DNA of 64,000 nt, from contig NW_023601212.1 of assembly GCF_014898055.3 (NCBI RefSeq), positions 53,742,329 to 53,806,328 of the forward strand, written 5' to 3'. The notes under the pieces are model-generated. The model saw only the letters and a list, made by a program, of their open reading frames with translations. It had not been told where the DNA came from and did no database searches. The translations under genes were made by a program, and so were the position numbers. This DNA is from Talpa occidentalis. Lineage: Eukaryota > Chordata > Mammalia > Eulipotyphla > Talpidae. Below are positions 58,764 to 64,000 of the stretch, one piece after another. Positions within the stretch are counted from its first letter, which is position 1. Each line of letters begins with the position of its first letter.

Positions 58764-58917
58764 ACCAAGATGGTGCTCATTAGCATGATTTTCCAAGTGT
58801 CCAAGACTTGGCCATCTCCAGAAAGGGACGCAGATCAGGGGAAGGATAGTGGGTAGAACTCGCCCATTCCAAGCAAGAGAAAAGTCCTGCCTCCCAGGTA
58901 CCCATTCCAAAAGCATG
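58764..58917 (+). repeat. Local direct duplication, copy 1
   Basis: About 154 bp matching 60182-60338 at roughly 85-90% by eye. Shared blocks include CATTAGCATGATTTTCCAAG, TCTCCAGAAAGGG, CAGGGGAAGG, GTGGGTAGAACTC and CAAGCAAGAGAAA. I do not recognise it as a known repeat. Confidence 0.85.
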
Positions 58918-58967
58918 GACGGTTCTTCCTGCCTTGCTCCCTTGTACACGAGACAAAAAAAAAAAAA

Positions 58968-59230
58968 GTGCCTCCCTAGTGGTGCAAGGGGTTAAGATGC
59001 AATCTATGAAGCTATTTGCAGCCACTGCAGCACGAGTTTGATCCCCGGCTAGGGAGCTACCCACATGGTGCAGCAGACCTCTACTGCCTCGCCCACTGCT
59101 CCCCTCAGCAGTGTATTTCAGTTAATCTGCCTGTTCTGTTCCCCACTCTGTCTCTTGTGAATCCACTCACCCTCCACATCTCTGGCCTGTACCCCAGTTC
59201 TTATATGCATAAATAAATCTTAAAAAAAAA
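58968..59230 (+). mobile_element. tRNA-derived SINE, subfamily B
   Basis: Head GTGCCTCCCTAGTGGTGCAA (diverged), B box GAGTTTGATCCCC, tail GCATAAATAAATCTTA. No clear flanking duplication: an A run precedes the element and another follows it. This suggests insertion into an A-rich site or erosion. Confidence 0.85.
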
Positions 59231-59234
59231 TACT

Positions 59235-60175
59235 ACTTCAAGGGCAAGCGCAATGCCACATCAAGTCATTTCCTGATCCTCTCAGGCAGAATTCATCCCA
59301 CCTTCATCTATGCCTTGGTGTACACTAGCATCGTACTTACCTATTTATATGTCTCTGTCTTATGTCCAAAGGCCCTCCAAGCTCCACAGTTAAACCTCCC
59401 ATGCACTTAGCACATGAGGGAATTAATCAGGCCAAGACATTATTACACAAATAGGGGGAAGGCCAAGGGAATAACAGACTTATCAGGGACTCCAGAATTT
59501 CATGAGGAGCTGAGCCAGTCCCTGAACCTAGCCCATCCATAGTGCTCTCCAAGTATAGCCAGAAGTTGCAGCTACATAAATACGATAGTGTCATGCATAA
59601 TTCCTGGTCCCACAACTGCTTTCCTGGTTTCTGATAAAATAATTTTTAAAAAAAGGAAATGTTGTAAGTGGGGAGCATTGCTGGCATATGCATTAGACTG
59701 GCATTTGAGGAAGAGACATATGGGGGGAAATGCTACAAGGACATTCTGTAGTGTGCTGATGTACTTCTGAGGGAGGACAGTTTATAGAAGCCTGCTTTAC
59801 ATTGATGTGAAATGATAGCTCATTGTGAATAAATCAGATATAACACACAGCTCTGCCATCACCAGATTCCCTACTCACCAACACTCTTCCTGCAAGACAG
59901 ACTATTCATATTCAACCCATTCCAAAACAGCAGCTGTCTAGACCTTCCTGAGAAATCTCTGTGGAAGGACAAGTCTTAATGTTCCTTAACTCACTAGATC
60001 ACCAGCCCCCAAGAAGCATAAATCTTTCAAAGATCTAAAATAAATCCCTTCCGTAACCTCTTAAACTCTTATGAAATTACGCATTGAATAAAATCTCACC
60101 AAATGCTCTTTAATATGTCCCTTTGTACACTGGAATAAAAAAGCATCACAAAGCCCATTGTTGCATTTGCTGCAA
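59235..60175. other. Single-copy DNA with a faint L2 trace
   Basis: A weak L2-like end lies near 59350-59430 ('ctctgtcttatgtccaaagg'). No gene was recognised. Confidence 0.35.
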
Positions 60176-60181
60176 AACAAA

Positions 60182-60338
60182 ACCAAGAGGGTGATCATTA
60201 GCATGATTTTCCAAGGTTCCAAGTCTTGGCCGTCTCCAGAAAGGGCCCCAGACCAGGGGAAGGGGCAGTGGGTAGAACTCACCCACTACAAGCAAGAGAA
60301 AGGTCCTGCCACCTGGGCACCCCACATTTGAAAAGCGC
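60182..60338 (+). repeat. Local direct duplication, copy 2
   Basis: Partner of 58764-58917 in the same orientation, 1.4 kb apart. It shows short clustered differences (GGGCCCC against GGGACGC; GGGGCAGTGGG against GGATAGTGGG). Confidence 0.85.
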
Positions 60339-60339
60339 T

Positions 60340-62880
60340 AAGGCTGCCAGGTCCTTGACACTGAAGAAGACACAGCACTCTCCACAGAGAGGGCTGGTTA
60401 CTGACGGATAGTTGGTCTCTTTGGATGCCAGCATCTTCCTGTTCTCCTGAAGGGCATGGGGAGCGCACCCACTTACTCTACCTCTATCCCCCCCTTACTC
60501 TCTACCGACGCCCAACCCTCCTTCTTTATGACAACTGTTTAGGGGTTAATTTACGAGCCTTGAAACCCAGGAAAAACTAAACACTTTTATTTTTCTCAAG
60601 ATTAACAGTGACAGATTAGGCAGAGCTGAGTCTCCCCGCAGCACAGGGGGAGGTGTCAGTTGGTAACACGTGGGCAATCCTGTCTATGAATTATCATCAC
60701 TGACTAACTATAACTGAGCTCATGCAGGGCGCCTGACAGCATCCTTTATTTCAAAAGGAGAAACAAATAAAAATAGGGGAATGTGAACAGGAGTCTGAAT
60801 TACCACACAGGTGAGCAGCTCAGGACGGGGCAGGGAACCAGCTCCCCTCACCAGGTGGCCCGAGAAGAGTCAGAATCACACCCCCACCTTGGTTTTCTCA
60901 GATGGAGTTGGGAATAAATCGTGGTTTGTATGTTATGAAGTCCCCAAAGTGCCTCCTGGGGACCTCTGAGCACGTCAATATGAGTTCCTGCCCAATCCTG
61001 GGGCTCTGAACCCAGAAGAGGAGAAGTAGGCATCACCTCCCTCAGCCAGCACTCCCAAAGATGTACCCCAAACCACCTTCTACTCAGCAAGCCATGGGGA
61101 TTAATCCAGGAACAAGAATAAGACCAAGACTCCTTTCAAACAGTGGGTGGGCGAGAAAGCAGCAGGTGGAGGGAGGAGGGGAGCAGCTTCAATGGAAACA
61201 ATTACATTTGCTGCTAAAAAGGAAGCAAAGAGGAAGCCTGGAGAAGGCGGCTCCACTTACTGGTAAAATTATCAGAAATAAACAGTCGTTTACCAAGTAC
61301 AACTTCTCCATCCCTTTTGCTGCGCTGGTTATATTTAGAACCGATCTGAACAACCAGTTATTTTGTCCACTAGAGCCCTTGAAGACTCTCAGGGCTCCAA
61401 CCAGGGGTTGGGAGGGAGGCGGAGGAAGGTACAAGGGTGCTGAGAAGCTAGCACTCCCCCACTTTCAGCCCCGGACCAGGAGAACCCTAGGATGCAGAAG
61501 AAGCCACTTTGCCAGGAACAGAGCCGTGGAGGCTAGAACTGCCTCCCAGGCCGCTCTGGCCCTAGAGCCAGAGGCAGAGGGATGTGAACAAGGCTGAGCC
61601 TGCAGAGGGCCCAGATCTGCTCTCTCAGTAAGGTGCAGGGGCAGGCAGGGTAAAAGCCGAGCACGCATGTGTGCTGGGACCAGCAGAACTCTGGGGTGGG
61701 TCTGGCTGCTAAGGACTGTCGCAAGAGTTTATCAGGCCTCTTTGTGCCCCAGGCACTAGGCAGAGTTACATGTTACAGTAGGGAAAGGGGAGATGGTTTG
61801 AGTTAGAGACAGAACAAACAGCAGATACAGAAGCTACCTTCTATAGTGTCACGATCAACCTGGACACGTGCGTACAGAAGGCGACAGCCAGAGAATATGG
61901 TGATTAGAGTCCCACTAGCCTCCAGCCAGTTTCCTCATGCTCCACTTCGCAATTGTTCAAGGAAAAACACCTCTGCTGCAAGCACCCCCAACCGGCCAGA
62001 ACATTCCCAATTAATGTGTCTGCAGCACACCTTCCTAAGTCAAGGAGATCACATGTTAACCACAGAGCTGAGACTCAATGGGCATTTTCATATGTCACCA
62101 CCACCGGGCACCAAGCACCATGATGGCCCTGGAAATGCAAAGGCGAGAAGACCTACTTGTATCTGCTTTTGCAGGGCTCATCAGTTGGTAGGTTGTCATG
62201 AAAGTATTGTCCTTGACCTCAGCAGAGTAGGGTTAACACAGAAGTTCTCACGAGAAAGGCCCAAATCACAGTTAAGCGCTCACTGTATGGATTATAGAAT
62301 GGTTAGGACCTCCTGCCCACAAAGATGCCTCAGTTCATCAATGAATGGATTCCTGAAAAGTGGGGTGCGGGAGGTATTCTCAAGCCAGAAATGCATGATG
62401 CAGAGAAGTGCATGTACAATGATACCATTTTTCTAGAACGAGCACCAGAATAATTCCCAGCCATTACGTCTCTCTGTTTTAAAATGACAGTATGACAGGG
62501 AGAGGGCACAGCACGATGCAGGCGAGGCTGTGAACACGGGGAGGGGAAGCCTGACAGTGCCACTGGAAAGATAAACGGGAAGTACTGCAAAACAGGAAGG
62601 CGGAAACGAGCAACTCAGCTCAGCGGATCTGCTATGAAATTCTGGGTCACAAAGTAGTATGCACATGAGCTGTCTTATGAAGTGGGTCTTCACGCCCTGC
62701 TGGCTTGCCTCACAGTCTCAGACGCTTCACCTTTATCTCTGATGCCACCACACTGGGCAAGGCCTTCTGTTAATTTAGCTTCAGCACCCTCTGTCCTCCA
62801 AAACTGTCAAGCAGGTACTGATCTGGAAACAAGCATTGTGGTGGAGCATTCCTTATTTAAGGAGACCCTTAGAGATTTTA
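60340..62880. other. Single-copy DNA, no confirmed exon
   Basis: About 2.5 kb with higher GC at 61130-61740. The 178-residue frame at 61061-61597 and the 196-residue frame at 61846-62436 lack domain resemblance, third-position bias that I can judge, or clear splice sites. They remain unassigned. Confidence 0.35.
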
Positions 62881-62884
62881 TTTT

Positions 62885-62978
62885 TCATCGGTAGTGAAAG
62901 GAACACTTAATCCATAAGATACACTGGTCTAAGTGCTTCCTGTAACTTTCACCTCCACTCTGGGAGGCAGATACCATT
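62885..62978 (-). repeat. MIR, left half (interrupted)
   Basis: 'aacacttaatccataagata', 'tctaagtgcttcctgtaact', then 'ctgggaggcagataccatt', is reversed MIR. It resumes at 63828. Confidence 0.7.
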
Positions 62979-63018
62979 CTTTTTCTTTTCTTTATTTTTA
63001 AATACATACATATTTTTT

Positions 63019-63293
63019 AAAGATTTATGTATTTGTGCATAAATAAAACAAATAAAAGAACTGAGGTGTAGGCCAGAGGTATGGAGAGTGAGAGGATTCA
63101 CCAGAGACAGAGTTGGGAGCAGAACAGGCAGACTGACTGAAATACACTGCTGAGGGGATCAGCGGGCATGACAAAGAGAGGTCTGCTGCACGTTGTAGGC
63201 TAGCTCCCTGGCCGGGGATTGAGCTCGTGCTGCAGTGGTTGGCAATAGCTTGATAGCGCTGAGACTTCAACCCCAGTGCCACCAGGGAGGCCC
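63019..63293 (-). mobile_element. tRNA-derived SINE, subfamily B
   Basis: B-type text 'aactgaggtgtaggccagag' and GGGGATTGAGCTCGTGC on the plus strand. Flanking duplication TAAATACATA(C/T)ATATTTT lies at about 62999-63016 and 63294-63311, one mismatch. It lies within the tail side of the L1. Confidence 0.87.
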
Positions 63294-63316
63294 TAAATAC
63301 ATATATATTTTAATGT

Positions 63317-63334
63317 GTGTGTGTGTGTGTGTAT
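63317..63334 (+). repeat. (TG)n microsatellite
   Basis: About 18 bp of TG repeats next to the SINE, in an AT-rich context. Confidence 0.85.
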
Positions 63335-63827
63335 ATTGTTTTGTTTTTAATAAAGTACCATTATTTCATATCCTTGTTAATTTTTTCACAATATAGGCTT
63401 TATCCCCTCAAGTGTAAACACCATAATTCTTCCATCACCAAAGCACCCATAATCCTCCACCATAGTCCATTGTACTACATCCAACTTTTTCCTCCCCTCC
63501 CCCCTCCCTCCTCTCTTGGCTGACTCAAATCTATGGTCAGCTTTCTTGGGTTCGTTTTAAAGATTGTCTTTGTCTAATCCTTTGTTTGATTGCTCTATAT
63601 TCCACATATCAGTGAAACCATCTTGTGTTTATCTTTGTCCTTCTGGCTTATTTCACTTAGAATAATCCCTTCCAGCTCCATCCATGTTGCCACAAATGGC
63701 ATGAGTATCTTTTTGATTGCTGAGTAATATTCCATTATGTATATATACCACATCTTCTTGAGTCCCTCATCTGTTCTGGGGCATTTGGGTTGTTTCCATA
63801 TCTCGGCTTTTGTAAATAGCGCTGTGA

Positions 63828-63945
63828 ATCCCATTATTTTTCCACATTTTGCAGAAGAGGAAACTGTTGTGGGAGGGGTAATGGTCTTGCCCCATGTTAC
63901 CACCAAGTGCATGATAAAGCCAAGACTCAAACCCAGGAGGGAAAC
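63828..63945 (-). repeat. MIR, right half (continuation)
   Basis: 'cacattttgcagaagaggaa' and 'gccaagactcaaacccagga' complete the MIR begun at 62885. The order shows MIR first, then L1, then SINE. Confidence 0.72.
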
Positions 63946-64000
63946 TCAGGACCTCCTCAGTGGCCTCCTGGGACTCTTTTCCCTGGGGGCTGTCCTATTT

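Larger units (their letters stand above)
62979..63827 (-). mobile_element. L1 3' end inserted in a MIR and itself carrying a SINE
   Basis: Minus frame text IWKQPKCPRTDEGLKKMWYI, MEYYSAIKKILMPFVATWM and the end SLICGI match the L1 ORF2 C-terminus, with one deletion (IKK-ILM). The 3' untranslated region has C-rich text at about 63493-63514. The T-rich tail region is split by the SINE at 63019-63293. MIR halves on both sides show CCATT(A/C)TTTTT, probably the target duplication. Confidence 0.8.

Noticed and set aside
61061..61597. Open frame of 178 residues on the plus strand
   Set aside because: No domain, no convincing splice sites, and basic/Gly-rich text typical of chance frames in GC-richer DNA.
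61846..62436. Open frame of 196 residues on the plus strand
   Set aside because: It is the longest frame outside the L1 but shows no family resemblance, scattered Cys/His without pattern and no exon signals.

Overview
The window is nuclear DNA of a placental mammal. It carries the ancient interspersed repeats shared by placentals (MIR, L2, L1M-type LINEs, MaLR-type LTRs, MER5/MER20/Tigger-like DNA transposons) plus a lineage-specific tRNA-derived SINE in 13 copies and one young L1. The SINE resembles class T+ SINEs (AATAAA repeats followed by a TCTTT pol III terminator), known from several laurasiatherian and rodent lineages. I cannot name the species; a laurasiatherian is plausible but not proven. 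There are no bacterial operons, CRISPR arrays or phage.

Only one stretch reads as protein-coding sequence: a CpG-rich exon on the minus strand at 552-981. It has a good acceptor, a good donor and a coherent low-complexity protein of unrecognised identity. The rest is intron or intergenic DNA, and I found no second convincing exon.

Layout: 1-1 kb, exon and flanks. 1-13 kb, mostly single-copy DNA with MIR, L2, MER20, a TA-flanked DNA transposon and two SINEs. 13-31 kb, old L2, L1M and LTR copies, including a long L2 at 19.9-21.6 kb split by a SINE. 31.5-36 kb, a Tigger remnant and a young 5'-truncated L1 whose ORF2 frame is open for 930 codons and which has a 17-bp target-site duplication. 36-46 kb, six SINEs and layered old L1s. 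46-58 kb, L2/MIR country with a CpG-containing minisatellite (48.7 kb) and a long inverted repeat (51.1-52.4 kb). 58-64 kb, a local direct duplication and a MIR broken by an L1 that is itself broken by a SINE.

No gene system is visible. The strongest unexplained signals are structural: (1) a roughly 255-bp inverted repeat with about 97% arm identity around an 800-bp spacer; (2) three copies of one target sequence separated only by A/T-rich tails at 10.36 kb; (3) a 32-bp patch inside the 20-21.5 kb L2 that copies a segment 908 bp upstream; (4) a SINE whose tail looks like a 3' transduction; (5) a duplicated, unassigned 155-bp block at 58.8 and 60.2 kb.
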